Origin: Hypomesus transpacificus
Lineage: Eukaryota > Chordata > Actinopteri > Osmeriformes > Osmeridae
Reading direction: 5' to 3'
Assembly: GCF_021917145.1 (NCBI RefSeq)
Contig: NC_061068.1
Coordinates: forward strand, 9,365,724 to 9,429,723
Length of the DNA: 64,000 nt
The translations under genes were made by a program, and so were the position numbers. The notes beneath the pieces were generated by a model. That model saw nothing but the letters and a program-made list of their open reading frames with translations, did not search any database and was not told the DNA's origin. Every line of letters begins with the position of its first letter. Within the stretch, counting starts at the first letter, position 1. This document shows, piece after piece, positions 1-13,358 of this stretch.

Positions 1-2878
1 AAGAAGGATGAGAGAGAGGGTGAGAGGGAGGGAGAGAGAGATAGCGAGGAAGAGAGAGACAGAGAGGGTTAATTGTATTAAACAAATAAGCCAAGCTCAG
101 ATCCCCTTGTTGAACTTTCAATGATTTGCATTTGGCCTTTGGAGGCTAACATACCTGAGGTGAATATGTGTATGTGTGTACAAAGGGGAATAAGAAAGTG
201 TGTCTCTTTTCACCATATAGACTTGTGGAAAGAGCACAAACCAAGTTACATGATAACAGCCACTTTGATCTGTTGGTAAGCCATTCTGCAGCAACAGTTT
301 TCAAAGTGCATTTAATGCAACAAAGGCTGTTTCCTTTATCATTTCTCAATCTCATAAACCTGCCATTTAGCTTATAGAAGTGTGTGGGCAGAAATGGGAC
401 CATTAATAACATAAAAACCAAAACAAGACTAAGCTATAAAACAGTGAACAGGATAATTTTCTTGTTTGAAACAAACCAATGGTGACTGTTTTATGGTGAC
501 AATAATTTAACTACAAACCAACATCTAAAGTATGAGGGTGGTCTGTGATTCACCATGGTTAAAGTCCTGTGTTCTTAGTGTGTGTATGGGTGTCGGTGTC
601 TGTGTATGCAGGTGTGTGTGTTTGCATTTATGGCTCAGAGTACTTGTTTGTTTACAAGAAGCCTGTGATTGATTGATCTCGATAAACTCTTCTCAGTCGG
701 ACATGTTCTCATTCAGTCTCAGTTTCCAGTAAAGAGCTCTCCTGTCCACAGAGATCAGCCGCTCTGGCTGCCTCAGTCTGACTGGGTCGTACTGTCACAC
801 ACACTGTCACACACACTGTCACACACACCTTCAAACACACTGTCACACACACTGTCACACACCGTTCATTTGACTCGAGCAGACCTATTCTTCAAATAGG
901 ACAGATTTGCATTGGCCTTTCCCCCTGTCTGCAAATCATATGGAAAGAACACAGTTGTGTCAGCCCCCATTGGTTCAGGCAGAGTATGAAAACATGAACA
1001 GTACTGTATACACACTGAAATATGAACATACAATGTGCACACTGAAATATGAACATACAATGTGCACACTGAAATATGAACTCAACTTCATCACTAACAA
1101 CAACTTCAGGACAGACATTACACAGACACAGGTTAACAAACACCTGACTATCAATAATGAAGGAAAACGTTTACATTCAGTTCATATTCGTTTTAAAGAG
1201 AATAAACCAAGACCATGTTCAAAACAGAGCGAGGGGGAGACAGGGAAGGAGACACAAGCACATCGGGAGTACATGGGAAAGAGGATAGGAATAATGATAG
1301 AGTTTACTGAGGGAGGTGAGGGAGAGGAGTGGTTCTCATTTGTACCAGTGACATTAACACTTTATTAACAGACAGCATGTGCTGAATATTATTCTGACTG
1401 ATGGCTATCACACTCCCATGTCATGACATACATAGTCTCCAACACACAAATACTTTGTCTTCCTCACTGACCTCTACCTCTGCATTTACTGCATGTGTGT
1501 GTTTGGTTGTATTTGTGCTTCTGCTCTTGAGAAATTGAGAGAGTGCATGTACAGTCTGCATGAGTTGGTAGTACAGAGAGAGACAGGAAGAGAAGTGAAT
1601 TGAGAGACTAACTGATCAGAGGGCTAGCTCTTCCTACATTCTGCTCTCACATCTCATTTCAGCTCCAGGACTTTAGGACTTCACTCCTCACTCCCATATC
1701 TCCCTCTGGGCGATTTAGAGAATTATTCAAATTAAGGAGAAACTTTACTCCGATAAAGACTCTCAGATGTTCTCTGAAGGTTCTTTGAAGGTTGCAGATG
1801 GAGAGGGGATTCCTCTGGAGTCATCCCCTCATTAGGAATGATAATTGAGATCTGGATATGTCTGATATAGCCCAGAGAACCATAGGCCTGAGACAGCTAT
1901 GAAGGGAAAACACAGTCAAGCCCTGGACTCATGGAATAGTCATCTTCTTCTTTGCACACTGATCTGGCTACCATGGGCATTTGACTTAATTTTGGTGATT
2001 ATACTTTATCTATTTACTATAATGCTAGATACTGTATTATTCAATGTCATAGTGAAAAAAAGTTGTGTGAGTGTTCAAAATGTAAATGCACAAAACCTGT
2101 GTGCCTGTGTGCCTGCTATGCATCTGCTTTCTGAGTTGAATTTGAGACAAAATTGGCCAAAAGTGTCTTCGGTGGATGGAATTTGAACACGGTTATAACT
2201 ATCATGGCCTTAGATGGTGACAACGCCGGACCAGGGGAAGGCCACAGACCATCATGTACAACACAGTGACATGGATGCTGACCCTGTGTGACTGAGTGTG
2301 TGATGTGTTCAGATGCAGAGGATGAAGATGGGGGAAATATAGAGTCACATGGGGAGAAGAGGGAGAGGGGAATATGGAGAGAGAATGGGATAGAGAGAAG
2401 GACAAAGAGAGAGAAAAAGAGGGAGGACTGAAGGGGGAAGATGGTCTTCTTTTCCGCAGTATGAGATACCCACTCAAAATACATTAACCTTTGTATGTCT
2501 TTTCTTCTTTCCCTTCTCTCTCCTCCTCCCTTTTTCTCTGTGCAGTAAAGGAGAGGAAAATGGCCAACCCTTTGCTATAAATCTACTAAATCCCCCTGTC
2601 ATGTCTTTCTCTTCAGAGAGACACACAAAAGCTCACGCATACACATGATTAAGCACTGTGGTCCACTACTGCCCCCCAGAGGCACATCAAATACTGTAAC
2701 TGGAAACATTAAGTTCTGCAAATGTGGCTGGTTTAAAAACGGCAAAGCTTTCAATTCACTGTATAGACATTTTTCCACTAGCATAGTTGAAGAGGAAGGG
2801 ATAAGCGGGCAGGAGAGGAGAGGGGGTGTTTGTGGTCGTACGAGGAGGATCAGAGTGAGCAGGACGAGGATGTGTGTG
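1..2878. other. Non-coding region
   Basis: Opens with a GA-rich tract (1-66). It holds CA-rich repeats (797-860), the 27-bp repeat at 1011 and a GA-rich stretch (2340-2440). Open frames here have no recognisable domain, splice structure or codon bias. I see no gene. Confidence 0.6.
1011..1082 (+). repeat. 27-bp tandem repeat, 2.7 copies
   Basis: cacactgaaatatgaacata followed by caatgtg repeats at 1011, 1038 and, partially, 1065. A (CACTGTCA)-like short repeat lies just upstream (797-860). Confidence 0.85.
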
Positions 2879-3073
2879 TTATCAGAGTCAAGCCCTGCTA
2901 TCAGTGTGTTATCAGGGCATTCACGCTCCATTACAGGCCTGCTTTATGACCCCCAATCAGAGCAGGGCTGGCAGATAATGGCCAATCAGAGCTCAGAGGG
3001 CCGATAAGAGCCAATCAGAGAAGGGGAGTGATAAGGAGCAGAGCCTGCAGGTGAGTTAAGGATCTGTATAAAT
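2879..3073 (+). promoter_or_regulatory. Candidate cis-regulatory element: GATA motifs, CCAAT boxes and a TATA box
   Basis: Within about 195 bp there are six GATA-type motifs: TTATC 2879-2883, CTATC 2898-2902, TTATC 2909-2913, AGATAA 2973-2978, GATAAG 3003-3008 and GATAAG 3030-3035. Three CCAATCAG boxes sit at 2953, 2982 and 3011, and TATAAAT at 3067-3073. A consensus 5' splice site, CAG|GTGAGT, occurs at 3048-3056. The spacing of CCAAT boxes about 29 bases apart and a TATA box downstream resembles a promoter or erythroid/endothelial-type enhancer. No coding exon is attached that I can recognise. Function is inferred from motifs only. Confidence 0.5.
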
Positions 3074-5083
3074 GAGCACAGGCTGGTTCCTAACCAACAC
3101 AAACCACATGCAAACGCAGATCAGGAGAGTAATACACACACACATTTACGAGGCACACACCCTTGTATACATCACAGACAGTACACATCATTGCTTATTG
3201 TATAGCATGTGGCACACACACATACATACAATACCGTTAAACACACAACAACCTGTAAACAAATGCTCCAAAGATTTGCATGGACACACAGTCACACATG
3301 CAAATGATAGTTAAAGATGTCTGTGACCACAGAGGGGACACACACACACACAGAGTACACACACACACACACACAGAAACTGTCACTCAGATGGAGAGCA
3401 CACTTGACCTGGTAACTTCCTGATAAGAGTAGAACTCAAGCTTGGGTATGTGTTTACTTCTAAATCAAAGCCACATAACAGCGTTGAAAGAATACTGCTG
3501 AGTCATTACTGCCTCATCGACCTCTGATTTATAAAAATGACTTTTTAGGCCACATTCTCTCCCCGGCGGCTTGGTGCCAGCACGAGTGCCAACTGGGCAC
3601 AGGACTGGTGCAGCATGTCAGTGGTGATGCCAAGCTACTGCTTGAAGGGTTGTAGCACTGCATAGACCATACAATGATATCATGTCATGAATGTGCTACA
3701 GATTTTCCTAAAAACTGACGCCATTGACCTGTAACAGATGTGTGTGTTTGCAGATGTGGGGGGTGGGGGTTAAGTTGAACAGAATGGTGAAGAGAGTTGC
3801 ATCTTCAGGGAAGGATACAATATTGAGTCTGAGTGGGAAAAGACAAAGTTCTAATTGAGTTGATGCCATTCGCAAGTTAGAACTCATGTGGCGGACTTAG
3901 TATTAAGAGGGAGGAGTGTACAGGGAGAAGTCGTTTATGACTTGGATGTGAGGCTGCATGGAGGATAGATTGTGTGTGTGTGTGTGCATGTGTGTGTGCA
4001 TGGAGTAAAGGGCGATAATAGGGGACGAGGTTGTTAGGGAGAGAAGGGTGTTGGGAGAGTGGATTTCAAGGGACTTGAACTTTGTCTTGGAGAAAAATGA
4101 GAGGGTTTAGGCCAGCGAATGATCACAGGCTGCAATTATATCAGTATGGCTGCCCTCCCATGATGCTGGAGATAGGGTTAGCACTGGGGCTAGTAGCAGA
4201 GGAATGCTGCCTCTCTGAACCTCAACTCTCAGCCCCTGAATAGAGTAGAGAGAATAGAGCCCTTGACTCCTCTGTGAGGGGTTGTCAGGGGTCAAACTGG
4301 GGTCAGATACAGGAAGGAGCCAGGACGCAGTCACAAGTCTCATCGAATAGAAAGCTTTCTTCCATTTCTTCTTGTTCTGTCTTTTTAAATTTTTCGGTAC
4401 TGTAGTTTCCTGAGTAATTTTCTTTCTGAAGCCAATTAAGTATTGAAGATCATCACATATGGGCAATTTAATGTTCAGGGCAGTAAAAAATAAAGTGGTT
4501 GATCTTAGCGATCAGGACAGCATGTACACCAGGGGAATGGGGATCTGGGCGTGCATGGAGGGAAATCTGGGTGTTTGTGAGTACATCCAGAACTAACAAC
4601 ACAGATTGATCCATCTTAGAGTCAATGGCAGGATTGGAAGTAGCAGACACGCTGGCGATTGATACAGACTTCTTTTATTCTGTTACGGCAAAGCCTTTGT
4701 TCTTTGAAGGTCGTATGGAGACTTGTTCCACACATTTAAATGTATACCCTCCACACTCCAACCAGCTTAATTACAACCTCCAGACATATACAGTACAGTG
4801 CACGTACAGGACAATACACATTGTAATGCTGTTTGACATGCACATTACAAGTCATGCAGTGCTTTCAACACTTAACAAACATAGCCACTCTCTCTTTCTC
4901 TTTCTGTTTCTCTATGTCTCTCTATCTCTCGATCTCTCTTTGTTTCTCTCTCACACACACACATTTCACCTTCCACTGACCCCTCCTCCCTGGGTGGGAC
5001 TCCATTTCCGTCTCTTGATACATAAATAAATTGAGTGGTGTAGTGCCCCAGGACTGGAGAAAGAAAGTGAGGGAGAGAGCGAG

Positions 5084-5088
<5 letters not shown>

Positions 5089-5164
<76 letters not shown>
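5089..5164. repeat. (GA)n microsatellite followed by poly-G interruptions
   Basis: A perfect GA run of about 76 bp is followed by aggaggggggtga and two G-rich runs (5230-5245, 5260-5270). Apparent Arg-Glu or Ser-Leu open frames over it are repeat artefacts. Confidence 0.9.
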
Positions 5165-5171
<7 letters not shown>

Positions 5172-7543
5172 GAGGGGGGTGATTTGATGGGGAGAAGACT
5201 AAACCCAAAAAGTGGAGGAGAGCAGAGAGGAGGGGGGGGGGGGGGCAGAGAGGAGAGAAGGGGGGGGGGCAGCAGTAATTGTTTCCCAACCCAGGGAAGT
5301 GTGGTCCCAATGCGGCCTGGCCCTCCATCCCAGTGGAGCCCACCTCTCCTCTCCCAGACAGGAGAAAGAGGCCTCAATCAAACACTCAGACCACAGAACA
5401 TGACCTGGCAAGTACAGCAGGAAGAGAAGGGCGGAGGAAGGAGGGTCAGTGTGAACGAACTAAATGATACTTAAAACACCATGTGTGGGACTTCAACTGG
5501 TATGACAGGATGACTAGCAATGCTGTTAAACAACCCGATCCCTCCCATCAGACTGGCCCTTATTTTGGGGAGGAAGGGGGAGGGTGATTTGATGTATTTC
5601 TAATCTTAATTAGATTGCCGTCTGGAGGGCATTATTAAAGAGGGAGCACGAGTGGCATCTAAAGTAGACTTGTTTAGATGATAAAGAATATGAATTACCA
5701 GAGAAGGATTTCTATATGTGTGTGTGCATATGTGTGGGCATGTGCTGGTTTGGGTAGTAGAGAAGTTAGGCTAACTGTAGGGAGGTCAATTAAATGAGGT
5801 TAATTGGGTTTGTTTTGTTTGGATTATATCCATGTGTAGGAAACGGGAACAGAAAGTTATGTCTAGAGAGAGAGAAAGAAATGGGTATAGAGAGAGAGAG
5901 CGAGAGAGAGAGACAGATGTTTTTAAATGATGAACATGTATATATTTGTCTTCTAGGGATCATACTCTCCTCTCTTCCATCCCCACCCCCCATTTCCCAT
6001 AGAGGACAACAATAGCTCAAAGCAGCAAATATAATTAAGCTTCCAAATTTATTCATCTAATTTAAAATGGCCATCCGCATACTAACATTGTGTGTGTGAG
6101 AGCGGGTCTTGATTAGGCTAATTCTAGCTTTGAGTGTTGTTTACTGTAGAAGCTCTGGCACAGTGAGACCAGCCTCGCCTGCCAATCAACGCACTGCCCC
6201 GACAGGCATGGAGATTCCTGACGGAGTGCAGAGCCAGGTCAGAGCCAGAGAGCAGAGCAGATGTGAGGAGACCAGTAAAGTCACTCCTGGACTGCGTGAG
6301 CATAGGGTGAACGACAGACCAGGTCTAAAGATGGAGGCTTCTGAGAGGGCGGAAAAAGAGGAAGTGAATCTGTTGGAGGTAATGACATGGGCCCAGCCGT
6401 CCGACAGGTTCTGAGTGTACGGACAGAGACAGATAAGCCCCTATACTCATCTGAGGGACTCTCACTGTGTTTTTTCCACATTTGCCTACATTTGCTTAAC
6501 ATGGCTTGGGTCTAGACTGGGCCCTCCGATGTTCCCTGGGGAGCCCAAGGCCTTCTCTGTCCTTCATTGACACACCTCTAACTGGAGAACAATGGTCTGT
6601 CTCATCCACGATTATTTTTGGGAAGCTGAAAAACGCTTGCTTAGAGTGTCACCTAAAGGTTACAGTGTCTATGACATCCTATGATCATCATTGTCAAGAA
6701 CTGTAGATCATCATTTGGAACCCGTGTGTACTGTTAATGACATAATAACCTTCTAATGTCAAAATCTGTGTGACAGGGTATGTCCTCCAGAACATCTTTG
6801 GGGTAGGCGTTGTGAATTTGTGCAATCTAACCCCATCTATGTGTACCAAAACACAAAGGCTAAACACACCCTGTGAGTATTCTCCAGCATGAGCATAAAT
6901 GCCATATCCTTGCTTTTGTCATGCACAAGGTTGTAGGGTTTGACTGGGTAACCATTCGTTCAGTGTGACACTGCTAAGGTCACATGAATAAGACTCCATA
7001 CCCCTCCTCTAATCTCAATGATCTAGGAACCTGAATCAATCCTCCATTCTGTATGTGTGTATTGATCTCTTCTCCTCTGTTTACCGGTGTCATCCTTTTT
7101 TCCTCTCTTCTTTCTCCCTCTCTAACATGCTCTTTGCAGTAATAGATACTGAACATTATTGCTGTTAGCTACAGTATTAACTAACTACCCCCAAAATGCA
7201 CACACACACAGTGTTATGTGCACAAATACTTAAACCCACATCTTTGTCAATTTAATGGGGTTTGTGTTAACGTCAGTGAGCAGCCTGTCTTATTGTTGCA
7301 GTAGCCATGAAATGATCAGGCATGGCTAATGGTTCTCTTATCTCTGCAGCAGGCCTAATCAAGGCGGTTCAAAGCCTGCACCTCCAGGTGGGAGTTATCT
7401 CAGGGGCAATACAGCTTAGTCTGCCCACGGTAATGAGCCCGATCTGGGCTGGAGGAGAGCGGGCAAGGGAGTTCAGGGCCAGTAGAAATGGACAGATCAA
7501 AGTATCAGAGTGTGATCATACATGTCTTTGTACATGTGCAGTC

Positions 7544-7544
<1 letters not shown>

Positions 7545-7622
<78 letters not shown>

Positions 7623-7628
7623 GTGTGT
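7545..7628. repeat. (GT)n microsatellite
   Basis: A GT dinucleotide run of about 84 bp with one C interruption near 7618. It gives artefactual Cys-Val and Thr-His frames. Confidence 0.9.
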
Positions 7629-7985
7629 ACTGCATGTCCCGTTCATCACACACTAATGTGTGTTTGTGAGCGCTTTCGCCTGTGGTGTTTTCATAAGCCT
7701 GGTTAGATTGACCAAAGTGAAAGTGCCATTCCTTCTTCAACATGTTCTAATTAATGAAACTGCACTTTGCTGAACTGTGGCAATTCATTCATATTTATAC
7801 AGAGGGAACAGGAAAGACAGAAGCCTACGGGGAAAGCAGCAGTCACGCTACACAGCAATGGAACACAGGAACGGAACTCGGAACAAAGACTAGGGCCAGA
7901 GCATTCCAACCAGTATGAACCACAGCTCATCAAGCCAGAGAGAGAGAAAGAGAGAACAGGGAGAGAGAAAGAGAGACAGAGAGAA

Positions 7986-7989
<4 letters not shown>

Positions 7990-8061
<72 letters not shown>
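7990..8061. repeat. (GA)n microsatellite
   Basis: A perfect GA run of about 72 bp in a wider purine-rich stretch (7937-8190). Confidence 0.9.
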
Positions 8062-8062
<1 letters not shown>

Positions 8063-8354
8063 CACATGCGAGACGAAAGAGAAAGATTGGGGCAATAAGG
8101 GGGATGGTGAAAGGCATGGAAAGACAGAGCATGTGACAGAGAAAGAGAGAGAATGAGAGAGAGAGAACAAGAGAGAAAAAGAGAGAAAAAGCAGTTGACT
8201 AATACAGTGGGAGAATAAGATCTGTTTCCTATTCAGACTCGTCTCTCACAGTGAATAGCACGCGTGCTCTTTTCATCCCTCCATCCAGGAAGACAGGGGT
8301 AAAGCACTATGGGATGACAGGGCCCACCAGGCGAGCCTCTCTACCAATCCTGGG

Positions 8355-8430
8355 CCAGAGGCCCTGGGGGGCCACAGGGGGCCTGGGGGCCACAGGGGGC
8401 TGGGGGCCACAGGGGGGCTGGGGGGCCACT
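8355..8430 (+). repeat. G-rich tandem repeat with quadruplex potential
   Basis: Four diverged copies of a roughly 18-bp unit (gggccacagggggctgg-like) give eight or more runs of four to six G within 75 bases. The plus strand therefore meets the pattern for several G-quadruplexes. Confidence 0.8.
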
Positions 8431-11400
8431 AGGCCAGAGAACTCAAAGGGTCTGTCTGTCTAATCTGGCCTCATTTTACATTACAACTGTGAAATTCGAA
8501 AACATGTTCAAGCACAGGGCAAGCTCAGTCTCAGCAGTGTTTTAACTATCTAACTTCCGCACATGATTGTTTTCTCGCTTTAACACACACACACCACTCA
8601 ACCTACATTGCGTTACCATATGTTAATCCAAAATGGTTGAACTCTAGTCTTTCCCAATGTTACAGAACATCTTCAAATGTAATTTCCATTGTTATCTGCA
8701 CATAACTACATATACGAAATGATGATGGATTTTGTATTGCAGTCATGTGGGTATATCACCTTTTACCCAGTGTGTATTTCCCATGTCCTGTGCTTAGACT
8801 GCTTAGACCTGCTTAGCTGTAAGGACCAGTATGACTAAACGATGTCCACCTTCTTCTCTGTGTACCAGCTTATGTTTCTCACTGTATGTCTGTATTCTCT
8901 GTGTTCGCTATCAAAATAAGCTCTACGACCTTCATGCTTTAGAGAGACTGAATAATTTATGTTTCAGTGTGACTGCTTGGCAATGTATTAAATGATAATG
9001 CAACATATTAAAAAGGTCAAATAAGGTGACAGTTGATCCACTGATTTAAACATGCCAGTGGTAAATCCTTTCATCTTCCCCCACTAAGCACAGAGGGTGT
9101 GAGACACACTTTGCAGTTAGAACAAATCTTAATGGACAAGCAGTCAGAGGCAGAGCAGAGAAAAACAAACACAGTCAGCCAGGCGAAGAGTGCCAGGAAA
9201 AGAAATGGAAATGGAGATTGGTCAGTGAGAGGGTAGAAGGTGGAGGAGGAATGGGAGGAGTATGCGCAGGGGGGAAAGCGGAAGAGAGGATAGAGGCACC
9301 AGACTGCCATTGGCAGTGCACGGGATCGAGATGAGAGGCACAGGAAAAGAGAAGCCGTGTTCGTGTTTGAAAACAGTTTCGCTTCATTAAGATGAAGAGG
9401 AAAGAAAGAATTAGCAAAGGCAGAAAATGAACGAGTGAACCAAAATGTGTATTCCATAAATCAAAACTACATCCAGATGAGCGGGCGACCAGCTAACCCT
9501 TTCCAGATGAATCTCTCCTGTCGCCGTCCCCTCCTCACGCTGCTCGACGAGGCCTTAAATCAACTGCACCTTTTATTAAATAAACATTGGAATTATGTAG
9601 ATTAATACAGAGTGAGAAGGAAATGGAAGAAGAGACAGAGTAGAGCATGAGACCAGATCCAGGTTAAATCCTTCTTTATAGTTCCTCGAGTGTTCCTCTG
9701 GCATTTCTTTCAACTATTCCTGTTTGTCTAGATCTTAAATACCGTAAGAGTGTAGAACAAAGATTGTAGCTGTGTGCCATAAAGTAGGCTAGTAAGTGTA
9801 GTACATAGGAAAAGGTCAAAACAATGTCAACAAGGCACGCCAAAGCACTGTGCCGTCACAAAGTATCCACACCCTACTCTCTGTGGCGTCGTCAGAGCTG
9901 AAGCGGTCCTTTCTCCCAGCTTCGCTCCTTATCCTTATCTACCAATCACACAATGGCAGCTTTGTGTGAGGGTTGTTTGATGTTGTTGTTGTTGTGGGGA
10001 TAGTTTATGCTTAGGTGAGACTGTGCTCATCTGCAGCCAGGCATGTCTATTGCTCTTCATCAACCCACATCTTCATCACCATCATCCATCCCCTCACCTC
10101 CCACCTGTCTGGCTCATCCCTTACATCAAAGGCCCAGTGGCCGCCTCAGTCCAGCACAACCTGATAAAACAACACCTCATCCGTAACTTCAAACGCCTCC
10201 CTCTGCTTGCCATGCTATCGCCATACTATCTACTCCGCACTGGGGCGTGGAGGTTCATGTTTGGGTGAGCGGCTGTTCCCTAGCCTCTCTAATGAAAGCT
10301 ATAAAAAAAAAGATTCAGAGATTCAGGAGAGCAGAGCGGGAGTTGGAATCATCACAGGGATCAAATGTTTACCTGGAGTTTGCGCGTGTGTGCGGACAGG
10401 ATGCATTGGAAATATTAAACACATCCCAGCCCCCCCCCCATCCTTCTCTTGTCCTCCTGTCCCCAAATATTCCTGATTTAATAATGAAGACATGCTAATG
10501 GAAAATAATTTCGCAACATTCCTCGTCTGCCAAGGAGGGTTACCTGGCATGTCTCCTAAAATCATTCCCAAACTTCAACCAGCCGCCCCAACCCCCTGTC
10601 TCCCTGTCTCCGTCCCCACATCTGAGAAGGAAGAGGAAAGCAAAGAAATAAATAAATCCTACATTGTAATGGGTCATTTCCGTGGGACACTACCCTGAAG
10701 CTCTTGGCTCCACTAGAGGAGAGAGGGACCTTTTACCCCCCACCCCTCCAGAAAAAAAAGCTTTAGAAGCTTTGGATCAAGGTTACAGTGAATTAAAATA
10801 TACAAATAAAAATAAAACATTTGTAAAAAAGGATAGAAAAAAACTATTCACCATTTGTCCCACTGACTGTCAGCTTAACTCATGTTGTAGGCTACTAACC
10901 CCAATTCTGTTTGACCTTTAAATAAAGCCAACAGCAAAAAGAACTAAAAAGTAGAGTACAATGTATTTGTCCCTTCTTGTGCAGAGGCAGGTGTGATCCT
11001 TTATAAGGACAGATAAAAAGTACCCCAGATATGTAAAAGGAGGAGAATGAGATATATTTGTTCTACGACATCATCAGTCACTGTTGCCTCTCAATGTCAC
11101 ACAGATGCTCACACACACACACACTCCTTTTCTGTTGTGTCAACTCCCTTGGTTTGGCTCCATGCAATGAAGCTGTGTACACACACCTGATTAGGATGCA
11201 GCAGCAAAGCAAAGGAACGGGGGAAAGAAAGGAGAAGAAAAACAGGCAGCAGAAACAAGAATGATGGGAATCTTTTCAGAAAGGTAAACACTGGCTGAAT
11301 GAACCTATCAGAGCATTGACAACACTGGGCACGCTTAGAAAACTGATGAGGAGTGAGCGAGCGAGGGAGGGAGAAAGGGAGGAGATGGAGAGAGAGCGAG

Positions 11401-12714
11401 GGAACAAGATAGATGTAAAGGGAGATGATTCTGACGTTAAATACAGGATGGTGCTACTGCAGATAGACAGCCTTGCAGCCATCTGCAGCAATCATCCACC
11501 ATGTCTTTAACTGTGTGTGTGTGTGTGTGTGCAAAGGGGTGGGGCGGTGGGGGGTGTTCTACTGTAGAAATCACACTGTGTGTCCACAGAGAGCTAGCAA
11601 GCCCAATGTCAATCAAGTGGGATTCTAATTAAAAGTTGCTGTAAGAGGTAGACGATTGTTGCTAGGGAAGGAAATCACTATCAGTCTCCCATTTTCATAT
11701 GAATGAGCTTTTTTAATTAAACTGAACAACTAATGAGAGCCTGTATCAAAACGATGGAGCGCTTAACCATACAAAGGGCTGTGTAAGAAATAAAAAAACA
11801 TGAGATGATGACACATACTGTAGCAAAAAGACAAAGACACAGAGAGCAAGCATGAGAGCCAGAGAGGAGGAAGAGAGAGACAGGGAGTGAGTAGAGAAAG
11901 TTTAAGACATAGGGATTAATTGTTACGAGCAGAGAGCAGATATTCGTTGTCTTTGAACCTGTTGTGTTGCTTTTGTTCTGACAGAAGTTCAAAGAATCTG
12001 TAAATGCTGCCATGCAAGACAGAATGGAATTAGACATCTGTGAATAAAAAGGAGCGAGTTTTTGAAAATGTATGTTTCTGAAGAGACAGAGGCACACTCG
12101 GTTTGGAGAGAAGTAAGTTCACAGACAGAAAAACAACAAAAACAGCAGGGAGGGATATCTCAGATGGAAAACAGAGAGAACACTTATCAACATGCGTCTG
12201 TGTCTGTGTGTGCCCATCAAAGTGTGGGCTCTACGCCTCCCTGCTAATTTTTCCTATTGAAGGTTAATTAACGCTGGGAGATAAAAGCCAAAGGATTCCA
12301 AATCAAAGACAGTAAACTGTCTTTCAGTGAGGGAGCCGCTTCAGGGGGATTCATCGTATTAGAGACATAAATAAAAGCTGCAGGAAACAATTAGAAACAT
12401 TTCAAACAAGCTCTAGAAGTGCATGAAAAGTCTTCACTTTTCCTTTACCTATAGCCAGACTTTCTCTAATTTAACATAGTTTCATAACGGAAAAGCAAAA
12501 GGAAGATGTTGATGGCTTGTGTATGTGGACATATAGTTAGAGTAAAGACATACATGCACATGCCTGAACATGCACACAATTCAGTAAAGATTTGCATTCA
12601 CACTCATAATGTACTGACTCCATGGGCTGAACAGTGCACAATAGCCACAGAATCTTCCTTCTACATGTACAACTTCAAAGAAAACCGAACCATGACTGCC
12701 AGTGGGCAAAAGCA

Positions 12715-12748
<34 letters not shown>

Positions 12749-13265
12749 AAGGGGGGGGGGGTTATATCAGTGTAATTCTGACTTTTGGAATGTTAGAAAA
12801 CTAGGACAGAGAAGGCAGGGAGAGGGGTTAAGGGGTTGGGATATTGGTAAGCAATAGATATAGTTGATTTGGGGCAGTGCCTCATGCTAGTCAATGTTCC
12901 CAATCTCTGTGTAACCAGGGGGAAATGAGCTAATTAAGAAGAGGAGACAACTGTAGGGGCAAGACAGAGGGAAGAAATCAAATTAGTCAGAAGAGGATTA
13001 GAGACAAAGAACTTCTCTACTTCTGTGAAAGAGTTGAACTTGGCTAAGAATGAGAGAGATAGGGACTGTGACTGAAGTGACTAGCTGTCCTGGTGGAGAT
13101 AGAGGGATGGGTGTAAGAGAGAGATGGATGGACAGAGCTTTAGTGGTCCTGGCTAGGTTTGACTTGTTTGTTATCTGGTTTCACTTTTCTTCTGCTTTTG
13201 CCATCTCCTCTCTCACTGTTCATTACTCTCTCTGTCTTCCTCCTTCTCTCTCTGTTTTTCCTCTC

Positions 13266-13302
13266 CCTCCCTCCCTCTCTCCCTCTCCCTCTCCCTCTCC
13301 CT

Positions 13303-13354
<52 letters not shown>
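13266..13354. repeat. Compound (CCCTCT)n and (CT)n tract
   Basis: Hexamer repeats ccctct (about 13280-13315) pass directly into a perfect CT run ending at about 13354. Confidence 0.85.

Positions 13355-13358
<4 letters not shown>

Larger units (their letters stand above)
3074..8354. other. Non-coding region with microsatellites
   Basis: Contains CA repeats (3340-3375), the (GA)n at 5089, poly-G runs, (GT)n at 7545 and (GA)n at 7990. AT-rich unique patches (5595-5640, 6010-6070) could be conserved non-coding sequence but cannot be judged without alignment. Confidence 0.55.
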
